A DNA stretch of 64,000 nucleotides from a bacterium (lineage in GTDB: Bacteria > Vulcanimicrobiota > Vulcanimicrobiia > Vulcanimicrobiales > Vulcanimicrobiaceae). The translations under genes were made by a program, and so were the position numbers. Shown one piece after another: positions 8,693-17,397 of this stretch. How positions within the stretch are numbered: position 1 is the first letter of the stretch; each line of letters begins with the position of its first letter. Location of the stretch: contig JAJZED010000001.1 in the NCBI GenBank assembly GCA_021805775.1, positions 155,800-219,799 of the forward strand, in the 5' to 3' direction. The notes beneath the pieces were generated by a model. It was given only the letters and a program-made list of their open reading frames with translations. It did no database searches and was not told where the DNA came from.

Positions 8693-9718
8693 TTATCGCC
8701 ACGGATCGGTGGAATCCGCGTACACGTTCCGGTAGAGTTCTTCGCCGCCGGGGTAGGGCATCGCTTCCGCGCGGTCGGTCGCCTCGTTAATCTCGGCGAG
8801 CAGCTCGCCCTTCAGGCGCTCCAACGCTTCGGCTGAGAGAATACCCGCCTCGTCGAGCCGACGCTCGAAATTCGGCACCGGATCGTCGCGGCGATGCGCC
8901 TCGACCTCTTCCCGGCTGCGATAGGTACGGTCGTCGTCGTCGGTGGTATGCGAGAGGAAGCGATAGCACTTCGCTTCGACCAGCGTCGGCCCGCCGCCGG
9001 TCCGCGCGCGGTCGAGCGCATCGGAGACGGCGAGATAGCAAGCGACCGGGTCCATGCCGTCGACACAGGTCGAGGGAAGGCCGTACCCGGCCGCCCGGCG
9101 CCAGATATCCGGCTGCCCCATCTGTTTTGCGAGCGGCGTGCTGATCGCCCACTCGTTATTCTCGCAGAGAAAGACGACCGGCAGCTTGTGGACGGCGGCG
9201 AAGTTGAGCGATTCGTGCCACTCCCCCTCGCTCGTCGCGCCGTCGCCGAAGGTCGCAAGCACCGCGCGGCCGTGTTCGCCGCGCACGCGCAGCGCATAGG
9301 CGGCACCGACGGCGTGCGAGAGTTGCGCGGCGATAATCGAGGAAATCGTCGCGATGCCGAGGCGCCGGCTCGAATAATGGTGCGGAAACTGCCGCCCGCC
9401 GGACTGGTCGCTGCCGCGAGCGAAGAGCGAGAGCAGCACCTCGTAGGAGGTGAGCCCAACGCCGAGGGCGAGCCCGAGATCGCGGTAATAGGGGAAGAGC
9501 AGGTCGCGCCCGCGCGCAAAGGCCATCGCCGCGCCGGCCTGCACGCCTTCGTGCCCCTCGCTCGCCGAGGCGAACGGGATCTTCCCTTGGCGGTTGAGCT
9601 GAAAGCCGCGGTTTTCGAGCATACGCTGGAGCAGCATGGTGCGCAGCATCCCGACGAGTTGCTCGTCGGAGAGGCCCGCACGCTCGAAGGGCGGCGAGGG
9701 ACGGTTCGTTGTAGCCAC
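8693..9718 (-). CDS. 2-oxoacid dehydrogenase E1 alpha subunit (copy 2)
   Basis: A tandem paralogue of the E1-alpha gene 25 bases downstream, also 341 residues when begun at the GTG at 9718 (VATTNRPSPPF...). The ORF stays open to 10288 but that extension runs antisense through the 9822-10607 gene. The motifs FQLNRQGKIPF, SEGHEGVQAG, GDGATSEGEWHESLNFA, CENNEWAISTP and RFLSHTTDDDD are all intact, so both copies look catalytically competent. Differences cluster in the N-terminus and in the segment after the ThDP motif. It may give the complex a second substrate specificity. The promoter should lie in 9719-9821. Confidence 0.9.
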   Translation of the reverse strand: MATTNRPSPPFERAGLSDEQLVGMLRTMLLQRMLENRGFQLNRQGKIPFASASEGHEGVQAGAAMAFARGRDLLFPYYRDLGLALGVGLTSYEVLLSLFARGSDQSGGRQFPHHYSSRRLGIATISSIIAAQLSHAVGAAYALRVRGEHGRAVLATFGDGATSEGEWHESLNFAAVHKLPVVFLCENNEWAISTPLAKQMGQPDIWRRAAGYGLPSTCVDGMDPVACYLAVSDALDRARTGGGPTLVEAKCYRFLSHTTDDDDRTYRSREEVEAHRRDDPVPNFERRLDEAGILSAEALERLKGELLAEINEATDRAEAMPYPGGEELYRNVYADSTDPWR

Positions 9719-9821
9719 GGGGTGACGTACTCGCCTGGCCCGCTGCCGAAATCCTGCGCGCCTTCTTAAAGTACGAACGCCCGCGAAGGGTGCTTGGTTT
9801 GCAAAGCGAAAAGAGCCGCCG

Positions 9822-10607
9822 ATGATACGCATTGTAGCAACGCTTTTTGCCGCGTCTTTTTTTGCCGTCGCCGCCCTCTGCTTCATGCCGTGCCCGGCTG
9901 CCGCGAGCAATATTTTCTGCGCGGCGTCGGCCGGCGTTCTTCCGCTCGATCCGGCGACCGGTCTCATTTCGCCGGAGCAATCGACGACCCGATATGCAGT
10001 CATTCTCGGCGTGCGAGGAAAGCGCACCGTATCGGCGAGCGTAACCTTTATTAACCGGAAAAACGCGTATATCGTCGATATTCCCACCTCGCCCATCTTC
10101 GCATTGAAGAACCGGCACGACCGGTACACGCAAGCGATGCTGGTGCGTTTTGCACACCCAACGCACGTTCGGTACGCGTATGTCGATACCGCCGCGGTCG
10201 ATGGTGCGGCCGCGATTACCTGCCCGACGGTACCGCTGAAACCGATCGTTCCGCGGAAAATGACCGGGAAAGAAATCATCGGGCACACCTCGCAGAAGTT
10301 CGACGCAACATTCCAGCAAGCGTTGCCGCCGCTGCCGTGCGGCGCGGTTTATCGGCGAACGAAAGTGCTACATGCGGGAACGGTCTATGGCGGCGATTTC
10401 GGCCTGAAATCGCGTTCGGCGGTCGCATTGGTTGCACTCGATTCGCGCGGGAACTCCGCTTCCGTGAAGTTACTCAAATCGAGCGGTATAGCGCAGTTCG
10501 ATCAAAACGTCCTAGCCGCGGCGGAGTCGACGAAGTATCGACCGGCGAGTTTTCTCTGCACGCCGATCGTCAGCGAGTATATTTTTGTGGGGCAGTATTC
10601 ACCGTGA
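9822..10607 (+). CDS. Secreted protein with TonB-like C-terminal domain
   Basis: A 261-residue exported protein. A signal peptide is seen at residues 1-27 (hydrophobic core ending CPAAAS). The last ~75 residues (SAVALVALDSRGNSASVKLL...FDQNVLAAAESTKYRPA) have the pattern of the TonB C-terminal fold, in which 'F-D-x-x-V-L-A-A' precedes the 'T/W-x-F-x-P-A' strand. Four cysteines may form disulfides. No TonB transmembrane anchor or proline-rich spacer is present, so a periplasmic or surface role other than energy transduction is more likely. It overlaps the next gene by GTGA and the two are probable paralogues. Confidence 0.65.
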   Translation: MIRIVATLFAASFFAVAALCFMPCPAAASNIFCAASAGVLPLDPATGLISPEQSTTRYAVILGVRGKRTVSASVTFINRKNAYIVDIPTSPIFALKNRHDRYTQAMLVRFAHPTHVRYAYVDTAAVDGAAAITCPTVPLKPIVPRKMTGKEIIGHTSQKFDATFQQALPPLPCGAVYRRTKVLHAGTVYGGDFGLKSRSAVALVALDSRGNSASVKLLKSSGIAQFDQNVLAAAESTKYRPASFLCTPIVSEYIFVGQYSP

Positions 10608-11575
10608 CCCGTCATCGCCGGCTCGCACTCGCGTTTTGCGTGCTCGTTGCTCTCGCTTCGCTACCGCGCGCGGCGGCGGCGTGGCAAACGCAGCAAATTC
10701 CCTATCGTTCCTATTGTGCGGCATGGATGCGGCGGATCTCGCGCGCAGGCAGTGTGGCGCGACCGTCGCAAGGCCCCGGTGTACCCGGGAGCGCGCTCGG
10801 TGGCGGTGCATCGATCTGGCGGTACGAGTTGTCGGCACCGACGCCCGCGGCGCTCTCCGTCGAACTCACGATGCAGACGACGAAGGGCTGGTATCGCGTC
10901 ATGGCGCCCACGGTGCCATTAGTCAAGGACGGTGGCCACTATCGCTCGAGCGAGGCGGCCTTTCGTCGCAACGAGGTTCACTCTCCCGCGCAGTTTTTCG
11001 AACTACCCTTTGCAGCCGGGCGACCGAAGTACGTATGGGTCTCGAAAGTCGGCTATGAGGGTGCGACCCCGCAGACGCCGTGCCCGGCGATGTGGGTGAA
11101 GGCGCCGCGATCGCAAAAGCACGCAAAGTCGAAGAAGCAATCCGCTGCCGAGCGAAATATGCCCAAGTGGTTACGGCATTTTCGTACGAAACGCGTCAAT
11201 CCGTCGGTTTACGATGCGCACGCGTTGCCCCCGGTTGGGGCGATCGCTCGCGCACATGCGATCTCGGAGCCGGAGAGCGTCTTGACGTGCACGCATCCCT
11301 TTCGGCAAGCGCGCGTCGAACGGGTAACCGCGCCGGATTATCCAGGAGCCGCCGCAGCGCAGGGCGAGTATTACGAGCTCGCAGTCGCGGTTTCGGTCGA
11401 ACTCGGTCGCAAGGGGCAGATCGTCGGGCTCGGCTTTGAGAGCCCCTCCGGGAACTCGCTGTTCGATGGCAACGCGCTCTACGCGGCCTCGCAGACGACC
11501 TATTTGCCGAAGATTGGGCTCTGTCGGCCGGTTCCGGGCTTCTACATATACCTCGCGCAGTACGCCCCCGGGTAG
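10604..11575 (+). CDS. Secreted TonB-C-like protein, paralogue of the preceding gene
   Basis: A 323-residue exported protein if begun at the GTG at 10604, which overlaps the TGA of the preceding gene; the ORF is open further upstream but only inside that gene. The N-terminus has a clear signal peptide (LALAFCVLVALASLPRAAAA). The C-terminal part (VSVELGRKGQIVGLGFES...LFDGNALYAASQTTYLPKIGLC) repeats the TonB-C-like pattern of the upstream gene, including the paired cysteines. A basic KSKKQSAAERN stretch sits in the middle. The role is unknown; coupling suggests the two products work together. Confidence 0.6.
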   Translation: MTRHRRLALAFCVLVALASLPRAAAAWQTQQIPYRSYCAAWMRRISRAGSVARPSQGPGVPGSALGGGASIWRYELSAPTPAALSVELTMQTTKGWYRVMAPTVPLVKDGGHYRSSEAAFRRNEVHSPAQFFELPFAAGRPKYVWVSKVGYEGATPQTPCPAMWVKAPRSQKHAKSKKQSAAERNMPKWLRHFRTKRVNPSVYDAHALPPVGAIARAHAISEPESVLTCTHPFRQARVERVTAPDYPGAAAAQGEYYELAVAVSVELGRKGQIVGLGFESPSGNSLFDGNALYAASQTTYLPKIGLCRPVPGFYIYLAQYAPG

Positions 11576-11650
11576 TTGCACGCTCCGTTCGCGCCGGGCA
11601 CAGGCTGCCCGGAGCGGAACCCGGCGGGCGGGCGCCGTAACTCAGCCGCC

Positions 11651-12823
11651 ATGATCGCCGAAGACCGCGTCGATATCCCGATGGAGGAGCTCGTCGCCTA
11701 CCGCCGCCACCTCCACGCCCACCCCGAACTCTCGTTCCAGGAGTACGAGACGGCGGCGTTCGTCGAGCGCGAGTTGCGCTCGTTCGGCTTCGACGACGCG
11801 AGCTTGCGGACGAAGGTCGCGAAAACCGGCATCCTCGCCACGCTGCGCGGTGGGCGTCCGGGGCCGGTCACGATGCTGCGCGCCGATATGGACGCGCTGC
11901 CGATGGATGAGGTCGCCGAGGTTCCGTACCGTTCGCAACGCCCCGGTGCGATGCACGCCTGCGGACACGACGGTCACGTCGCGATTCTGCTTGCGGCGGC
12001 GCGCGCGTTGATGGCGCGGCGCGACGAGGTTCCGGGAACGATCGTTTTCTGCTTTCAGCCTGCCGAAGAAGGGCTCGCCGGTGCGAAAGCGATGCTCGAC
12101 GAAGGCGTGCTCGAAGATCCGCACGTCGATCGCGTCTTCTCGCTCCATCTCTATTCCGGGCTCGACGTCGGCAAGGTCGGCATTCGCGACGGAGCATTCT
12201 TTGCATCGTCGGATCGTTTTTCGCTGCAGATTACCGGCAAGGGCGGTCACGGCGCGATGCCCGAGAACACCGTCGATCCCATCGTCGGCGCGGCGCAACT
12301 CGTCGGTGCGTTACAGACGATCGTGAGCCGCGAGATCGCGGCGAGCGAACCGGTCGTCGTCACGGTGGGAAAATTCGATTCCGGCACCACTTTCAACGTG
12401 ATTCCCGAATCGGCGACGCTATTGGGAACGGTGCGCACGCTCGACGCGGAGGTGCGCGCTTCGATGCCCGCGCGCATGGAGCGCATTATCGCCGGGCTCT
12501 GTTCGGCGATGCGCTTGGAGTATCGCTTCGATTATCACTGGGGCTACCCGATTACCGTCAACGATGCCGCGACCAACGACGTGGTGCGCGCGGTCGCTGC
12601 ACGCACGCTCGGCGACGGCGCGATTACCGACCCGCACCAGGTCGGGCTCTGGGGCGAAGATATGGCGTTCGTGCACGAATGCTGCCCGGGCGCGTATTTT
12701 CTCGTCGGCGTTCGCGGGCCGGAGCGCGGACACGAACCGCAGCATAGCCCGCGCTACGATATCGACGAACGCGCGCTCGGCGTCGGGTTTCAGATGATGG
12801 TGGGCCTGGCTCTGCGCGGCTAG
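11651..12823 (+). CDS. M20 family amidohydrolase / peptidase
   Basis: A di-metal hydrolase of the M20D subfamily (hippurate hydrolase, N-acyl-amino acid or IAA-amino-acid hydrolase type), 390 residues from the ATG at 11651. The N-terminus YRRHLHAHPELSFQEYETA, the metal-binding MLRADMDALP and MHACGHDGHVA, and PAEEGLAGAKAML are all family signatures; the dimerisation domain begins around GKGGHGAMPE. No signal peptide is seen, so it is cytoplasmic. The exact acyl-amino acid substrate is not predictable. The following 245 bases before the next gene hold no recognisable feature. Confidence 0.9.
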   Translation: MIAEDRVDIPMEELVAYRRHLHAHPELSFQEYETAAFVERELRSFGFDDASLRTKVAKTGILATLRGGRPGPVTMLRADMDALPMDEVAEVPYRSQRPGAMHACGHDGHVAILLAAARALMARRDEVPGTIVFCFQPAEEGLAGAKAMLDEGVLEDPHVDRVFSLHLYSGLDVGKVGIRDGAFFASSDRFSLQITGKGGHGAMPENTVDPIVGAAQLVGALQTIVSREIAASEPVVVTVGKFDSGTTFNVIPESATLLGTVRTLDAEVRASMPARMERIIAGLCSAMRLEYRFDYHWGYPITVNDAATNDVVRAVAARTLGDGAITDPHQVGLWGEDMAFVHECCPGAYFLVGVRGPERGHEPQHSPRYDIDERALGVGFQMMVGLALRG

Positions 12824-13068
12824 CGCTCTTCGACGGTTTGCACCCACAGGATGGCGCGCGCGTACCCATCGAGTACGCGTCGCGTTCGAGCCGCGAGGAG
12901 CTGGACCAAGCGAACGTCCATAGCCGGGGCATACGACGCCGGGGCCCGGAGGCTTTCGCTTGCGGGGCGCACCTGCTGGAGGGCTGCTACGGTAGAACGC
13001 GCAAATACGCGGCGGCGATGCTCGCCAGAGCGGCGCGCACGTTCGTTTTCTAGGGGAGGGATACAACG

Positions 13069-13956
13069 ATGCGACTGATTACCCGAGCCGACCTCGACGG
13101 GTTGACATGCGCGATTCTCTTGCAAGAAGTCGAGAGCATCGATGCGATCGATTTCGCGCACCCGAAGGACGTGCAAGACGGACGCATTGCAATCGATGGG
13201 AACGATATTCTCGCGAATCTTCCCTACGATGCGCGAGCGGGAATGTGGTTCGACCATCACCTCAGCCAAGAAGAGCAGGCATTCGGCAGCACGGTGAAGG
13301 GCGCGTACGATATCGCGCCGAGCGCGGCGCGCGTGATCGCGAATTACTATAAATCGCCGAAGTTCGAGCGCTTCACCGAGTTGCTCGAGGCGACCGACCG
13401 GCTCGATGCGGCAAAACTCACGCGCGAGGATATCGTCAATCCGCAAGGCTGGATTCTCGTCGGCTACACGCTCGATCCGCGCACCGGGCTCGGCGCGTTT
13501 AAGAGTTATTTCAAGCACCTCATGGAGCTCGCAAAATCGATGCCGGTGGAGCAGGTGCTCGCCGACCCCGAGGTGAGCGTGCACGTCGAACGGCTGCGCG
13601 CCGAGGAGAGCGCGTTTAAAGCGTTGCTTGAAACGAAGAGCCGGCTCGACGGTAACGTCGTCATCACCGATATGCGCGGCGAAAAACATCCGCCGAGCGG
13701 CAATCGTTTTCTCGTCTATACGCTCTTCCCGAGCGCGAACGTTTCGGTGCGGATCGCCGACGGACACGACGGCAGCTACGCATCGATTCAAGTCGGGCAC
13801 TCGATACTCAATCGCACCTGCAAGACCAGCATCGGCGACTTGCTCTCCGAATACGGCGGCGGCGGGCACGAAGGTGCGGGCACCGCGCAGCCGCCGACGC
13901 CCGAGGTGGAGCGCGTGCTCGCCGAGATCGTTACGATGCTCAAACGCAACGGATAG
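13069..13956 (+). CDS. DHH family phosphoesterase
   Basis: A 295-residue DHH/DHHA1 phosphoesterase. The N-terminal metal motif TRADLDGLTCA, the DHH signature FDHHLS at about 63-68, and the DHHA1 motif YGGGGHEGAG near the C-terminus are all present. Family members cleave short RNA, nucleotide second messengers or polyphosphate; this compact form resembles exopolyphosphatase-related proteins, and the substrate is unknown. A purine-rich Shine-Dalgarno (GGGGAGGG) precedes the ATG by about 8 bases. The ABC exporter genes follow after only 6 bases. Confidence 0.85.
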   Translation: MRLITRADLDGLTCAILLQEVESIDAIDFAHPKDVQDGRIAIDGNDILANLPYDARAGMWFDHHLSQEEQAFGSTVKGAYDIAPSAARVIANYYKSPKFERFTELLEATDRLDAAKLTREDIVNPQGWILVGYTLDPRTGLGAFKSYFKHLMELAKSMPVEQVLADPEVSVHVERLRAEESAFKALLETKSRLDGNVVITDMRGEKHPPSGNRFLVYTLFPSANVSVRIADGHDGSYASIQVGHSILNRTCKTSIGDLLSEYGGGGHEGAGTAQPPTPEVERVLAEIVTMLKRNG

Positions 13957-13962
13957 CGCGGG

Positions 13963-14670
13963 GTGTTGTTAGAGGTCGTCGGCCTGAGCAAACGTTTCGG
14001 AGCGAAGGTCGCGGTCGACGAGCTTTCGTTCTCGGTTGCAGGGGGAGAAATTGTCGGGCTGCTCGGCCCCAACGGCGCGGGAAAGAGCACGACCTTTCTC
14101 GCGCTCGCCGGTTTTCTGCGCCCGGAATCGGGAACGATATCGTGGAGCGGGCGTACGCTCGGCCACGACCGAGGCCGGAGCATCGCGTTAATTCCCGAGA
14201 CGCCGGAGGTCTATCCGGCGCTCACGATTTGGGAGCATCTCGTTTTTGTTGCGAAGAGCAACGCACTCGCTCCCGGATGGGAGAAGAAGGCGGGCGAGAT
14301 GTTGGAGCGCTTGGGGCTCGACGGCGAGCGCGACACGTTGGGCCGCGCGCTCTCCAAAGGGATGCGTCAGAAAACGTTGATCGCCGCGACCTTGCTCGCC
14401 GATACTCCCGTTTTGTTGCTCGACGAACCGATGATCGGGCTCGACCCGCAGGGGCAGCGAGAATTACGCGAGATGCTCCTCGCTCTACGGGCGGCGGGGA
14501 AGGCGATTCTCATCAGCACGCACATGCTCGAACAGGCGCAGCAGCTCTGCGATCGACTCGTTATCATCAAGGCAGGGCGATTGGTCGCAGCGGGCACCAT
14601 CGACGAACTGCGCGAACGCGTCGGCCGCGAAGATGCCGAAGAACTCTTTTTAGAACTGACGCGCGCCTGA
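13963..14670 (+). CDS. ABC transporter ATP-binding protein (ABC-2 type exporter)
   Basis: The ATPase of a two-gene ABC exporter, 235 residues from a GTG start at 13963. Walker A is GPNGAGKS, Walker B is LLLDEPMIGLD, and the signature loop reads ALSKGMRQK, the variant usual for ABC-2 and CcmA-like ATPases. The gene downstream begins one base after the stop and encodes the membrane subunit. The substrate is unknown. Confidence 0.9.
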   Translation: MLLEVVGLSKRFGAKVAVDELSFSVAGGEIVGLLGPNGAGKSTTFLALAGFLRPESGTISWSGRTLGHDRGRSIALIPETPEVYPALTIWEHLVFVAKSNALAPGWEKKAGEMLERLGLDGERDTLGRALSKGMRQKTLIAATLLADTPVLLLDEPMIGLDPQGQRELREMLLALRAAGKAILISTHMLEQAQQLCDRLVIIKAGRLVAAGTIDELRERVGREDAEELFLELTRA

Positions 14671-14671
14671 G

Positions 14672-16255
14672 ATGAACGGAGATGTCGCGGCGCTTGCGTA
14701 CCTGGAATGGCGCACGCGCGTGAATGAATGGCGCGAAACACTCCGCACGCCCGCCAAGTTGGTGATGCTTCTTTTGGGGATCGCCTATTACGCGGTCTTC
14801 GGGATGCTGCGCATCGAGGAAGCGCGCAAACATGGAGAGTCGGCGGGCCTGCACGAACCATTCGCTACGCTCGCGAGCTGTGCCGTGCTTCTCATCATGA
14901 TGATACCGGCGTGGACGGGGGCTCGGGGCGTGTTGAAAATATTTTCATCGTTCGCCGATGCCCGATTTCTCATCTGCTCGCCGTTACGGGAAGAGATCGT
15001 CATTCCGTTCTTGGTATTGCGGAATAATCTCTTTTCTATCGGGCGTTTCGCGACGCTCGCGCTTCTCTACGCGCTCATCGTCCCGATGGCCGGTGGAGTG
15101 GTCGGTATGCTGTTTGGCATCTTGGGAATGTTGCTCGTCGGATCGGTGCTTGGATCGCTCGCTTTTCGGATTCGCACGGTATTCGGAGCGGCCGTCGCGC
15201 ATAGCCTTGCCGTCGCATTAGCGCTCGTTGCACTGGTGCCGGCGGCGGCGATCGGTGCGGGAGCGCTTTGGGCGGGCGCGCAGCCGCTCGCGCACTGGGC
15301 AGTCGGACTAGGATTAGGGCGCGCGATCGTCACGATTTTCGCCGGAAATCCATGGGCGCTGGCGCTGCTCTACGCGCTCTTTGTTGTGTTGGCGCTCCTG
15401 TCGTTCATCGGCGCGCGCGATCTCTATCCGGAGATCTATACCGCCTCGTACCTGGGAATGAACGCCGTCGCGCAGCGCAGCAGCGGGCGCTGGAGCGCGC
15501 TAGCCTCTCGCAGCGCGTCGAAGCAGCCGACGATTGCGGTGTCAAATGCGAGCCCGCGCGGAATGACCGGCGCGTGGGCGATTTTATGGAAGGACTGGGT
15601 TACTTTTCGGCGCGTGGGTGGGGCGCAATGGTTTCTTGCGATCGGAACGGCGGTCGGCTTGGGCATCGGCATCATCGCCGGCGAGCTCATGCGCTCGCCG
15701 ACGACCGTTGTTGCCGGCGGCATGATGCTCGGGACGACGCTGGGCTCGGTGTTTGTGAGCGTTTCGTTGATGGCGACGTTCATGCTGGATACGGATATCG
15801 GCAAACCGATCTGGTGGCTTTCGGCAAGTTCGTTACGGGTGCGTCTGTACGTTTGGACGGTGGCGACGGCGTGGCGTACGACGCTTCCGGTCGCGGTTGG
15901 AATGACGGCCTTCGGTATTGCTTTCGGTAATTTTGCGATTGCTCTCTTGGCGTTTCCCGGCGCCGCAGTCGCGATTGTATTTTTGCGGAGCATCGGCGTC
16001 GCGCTCTATACGATTTTTCCGTGGAATAGTGGGGCCGCCTCGATTGCCGGGATGTTGCGCATGCTACTCTCGATGCTCGCCTTGGTGCCGCCTTTACTCG
16101 CGTTTTTCGTTGGAACTGCGGTCGCGCAGCAGGTGGAGTTCGGCGTCTTCTGCGCTGCGATCGTAACGATCGGTGAGACGCTGCTTTTCCTCGAGTTCGC
16201 CGCCGCGCGAATTACCGGCAATGGCGCAGCGATAGCGCGCGAAGCAACGGGGTAA
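14672..16255 (+). CDS. ABC-2 type membrane subunit of putative exporter
   Basis: A 527-residue polytopic membrane protein with about 12 hydrophobic segments, e.g. LVMLLLGIAYYAVFGML near residue 30, and strong clusters at about 120-260 and 330-520. A soluble loop of ~60 residues lies near the middle (around residues 255-310). It directly follows the ATPase gene with a one-base gap and is its expected partner. The family resembles putative ABC exporter permeases of 500-560 residues. A single hairpin repeat follows the stop codon. Confidence 0.8.
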   Translation: MNGDVAALAYLEWRTRVNEWRETLRTPAKLVMLLLGIAYYAVFGMLRIEEARKHGESAGLHEPFATLASCAVLLIMMIPAWTGARGVLKIFSSFADARFLICSPLREEIVIPFLVLRNNLFSIGRFATLALLYALIVPMAGGVVGMLFGILGMLLVGSVLGSLAFRIRTVFGAAVAHSLAVALALVALVPAAAIGAGALWAGAQPLAHWAVGLGLGRAIVTIFAGNPWALALLYALFVVLALLSFIGARDLYPEIYTASYLGMNAVAQRSSGRWSALASRSASKQPTIAVSNASPRGMTGAWAILWKDWVTFRRVGGAQWFLAIGTAVGLGIGIIAGELMRSPTTVVAGGMMLGTTLGSVFVSVSLMATFMLDTDIGKPIWWLSASSLRVRLYVWTVATAWRTTLPVAVGMTAFGIAFGNFAIALLAFPGAAVAIVFLRSIGVALYTIFPWNSGAASIAGMLRMLLSMLALVPPLLAFFVGTAVAQQVEFGVFCAAIVTIGETLLFLEFAAARITGNGAAIAREATG

Positions 16256-16265
16256 GCGCGCCTCC

Positions 16266-16313
16266 CTGTCATCCCGAGTAGGTGGCGAAGCCACCGTATC
16301 GAGGGGCGCGCTC
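16266..16313. repeat. Single hairpin repeat with GGTGGC/GCCACC stem
   Basis: One isolated copy of the chromosome's hairpin element: left flank TGTCATCCCGAGTA, stem-loop GGTGGC-GAA-GCCACC, right flank GTATCGAGG. It sits between the convergent exporter permease and toxin genes. The stem differs from that of the array at 1-440 while base pairing is kept. Confidence 0.85.
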
Positions 16314-16319
16314 TGACGA

Positions 16320-16874
16320 TTACCCGCGCGATAATGCAGCAGCTATCGTTTTCGTCGGCAGCATCATCCGGTGGAACGGCGCTTCGTGGAGCGTTGCAAA
16401 ACCGTACCGCGCATAAAATGCGGCGGCACGATCGTCGGCGGGATCGGTAATGACGGCGACCGCACCGCTATTTGCGGCGGTGCTGAAGGCACGCTCGAGC
16501 GCGCTCCACAGGAGAAGCTTCCCCAGGCCACGACCCTGATACGCACGCGCGATGCCGAGTTGCCCGAGGAGAAGCACCGGAATGCGTTGGAGCCCATGCA
16601 CCCTCAGTGCCCGAGCCGTGGCGAGATCGAGTTCGCCATCGCGATATTCGTGCGGCGCAAGCGTGTAATATCCGAGTACCTCCGACGGGTTGTCGACGGC
16701 TGCGAGAACGAATGTCGCCGCGCGATAGTAGCGAGTCGCTTGAGCCGCCGTCGTGCGGAGGTAGCGATCGACGGTCTCCTTTCCGCAGTGGAAGCTCTTG
16801 CGATCGTGGAGCGATGGATCGAGTGGGAGGATCTGGATGCGAAGGCGACCGCCGCGGTTATCGTTCGAGGTCAA
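16320..16874 (-). CDS. GNAT acetyltransferase, TacT-like toxin
   Basis: A GNAT-fold N-acetyltransferase that pairs with the upstream DUF1778 antitoxin; relatives (TacT, AtaT) acetylate aminoacyl-tRNA and stop translation. The acetyl-CoA loop QGRGLGKLLLWSALERA and the late FYARYGFATL block are typical, as is the N-terminal SFHCGKETVDRYLRTTAAQ. There is no ATG in the right place. I use the TTG at 16874, which gives 184 residues and overlaps the antitoxin by 17 bases; an ATG-started frame would extend right through the antitoxin. The catalytic tyrosine of the family aligns with Y in FYARYGF. It looks intact. Confidence 0.82.
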   Translation of the reverse strand: MTSNDNRGGRLRIQILPLDPSLHDRKSFHCGKETVDRYLRTTAAQATRYYRAATFVLAAVDNPSEVLGYYTLAPHEYRDGELDLATARALRVHGLQRIPVLLLGQLGIARAYQGRGLGKLLLWSALERAFSTAANSGAVAVITDPADDRAAAFYARYGFATLHEAPFHRMMLPTKTIAAALSRG

Positions 16875-17154
16875 AACCGTCGGGAACCGGATTTGCAGCG
16901 AGCTTTCGAAGTGCGTCGGTGGGCGGCGGCGGGGCGAGGAGGAGATCGTAAAAGCGCCGACGATGATCGGCCGCGAGCAGGGAGACGCCGCTCTCTTCCA
17001 CGACGCTGCGGGCCGAGCGAATCGCGACCGTAGCAATGAACCGGGAAAGATCGCCCTCGCTTGCCAGGGCTGCGGCTTCCTCGATATAGGCTCGTTCTCG
17101 TTCGGTAAAACGCACCGAGACGCGTGCGTCCCGGCGGGATGGGGTGGCTGGCAT
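16858..17154 (-). CDS. DUF1778 antitoxin (TacA-like)
   Basis: A 98-residue ribbon-helix-helix antitoxin. The N-terminal RRDARVSVRFTERERAYIEEAA is the DNA-binding part, and the C-terminal half should wrap the GNAT toxin encoded next. DUF1778-GNAT pairs are an established type II toxin-antitoxin class. The start is supported by an AAGGAG Shine-Dalgarno eight bases upstream. Overlap with the toxin gene couples their translation. A near-consensus promoter with a palindrome lies upstream. Confidence 0.88.
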   Translation of the reverse strand: MPATPSRRDARVSVRFTERERAYIEEAAALASEGDLSRFIATVAIRSARSVVEESGVSLLAADHRRRFYDLLLAPPPPTDALRKLAANPVPDGFDLER

Positions 17155-17188
17155 TGATTGCGCTCCTTATCGTTCTCGCCGACTGAAA

Positions 17189-17236
17189 AACCGTATTCCC
17201 GGTTCTCAGTATAGCGCGACAAGCGGTCGGCGGCAA
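17189..17236 (-). promoter_or_regulatory. Promoter and probable operator of the toxin-antitoxin operon
   Basis: Reading on the minus strand: -35 TTGCCG (17236-17231), a 17-base spacer, -10 TATACT (17213-17208). Just downstream is the palindrome AACCG-N6-CGGTT (17204-17189), placed where a TacA-type antitoxin would bind for autoregulation. The gap to the antitoxin ATG is about 35 bases. Confidence 0.65.
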
Positions 17237-17397
17237 CAATAGCCGCCACTTGGCGGTCGATGGCGCCGTTATGAAAGCTCGGAAGCCGCGTAGGAGGCGT
17301 CATTGCCGCGCGAGAACCGCGAATGCGGGGGAATCAGCTGGTAGCGGAGGGCTCTTGGTGGCCGTCTCGATTTTATCGCCGCGCGAACCGGGGGATC

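Noticed and set aside
8693-10288. A 531-residue form of the second E1-alpha
   Set aside because: The extra N-terminal sequence is antisense to the TonB-C-like gene at 9822 and has no homology; the GTG at 9718 gives exactly the paralogue's length.
12824-13068. Small ORF (71 residues) between the M20 and DHH genes
   Set aside because: It has no ribosome-binding site, no recognisable motif, and an unusual composition; I treat the stretch as intergenic.
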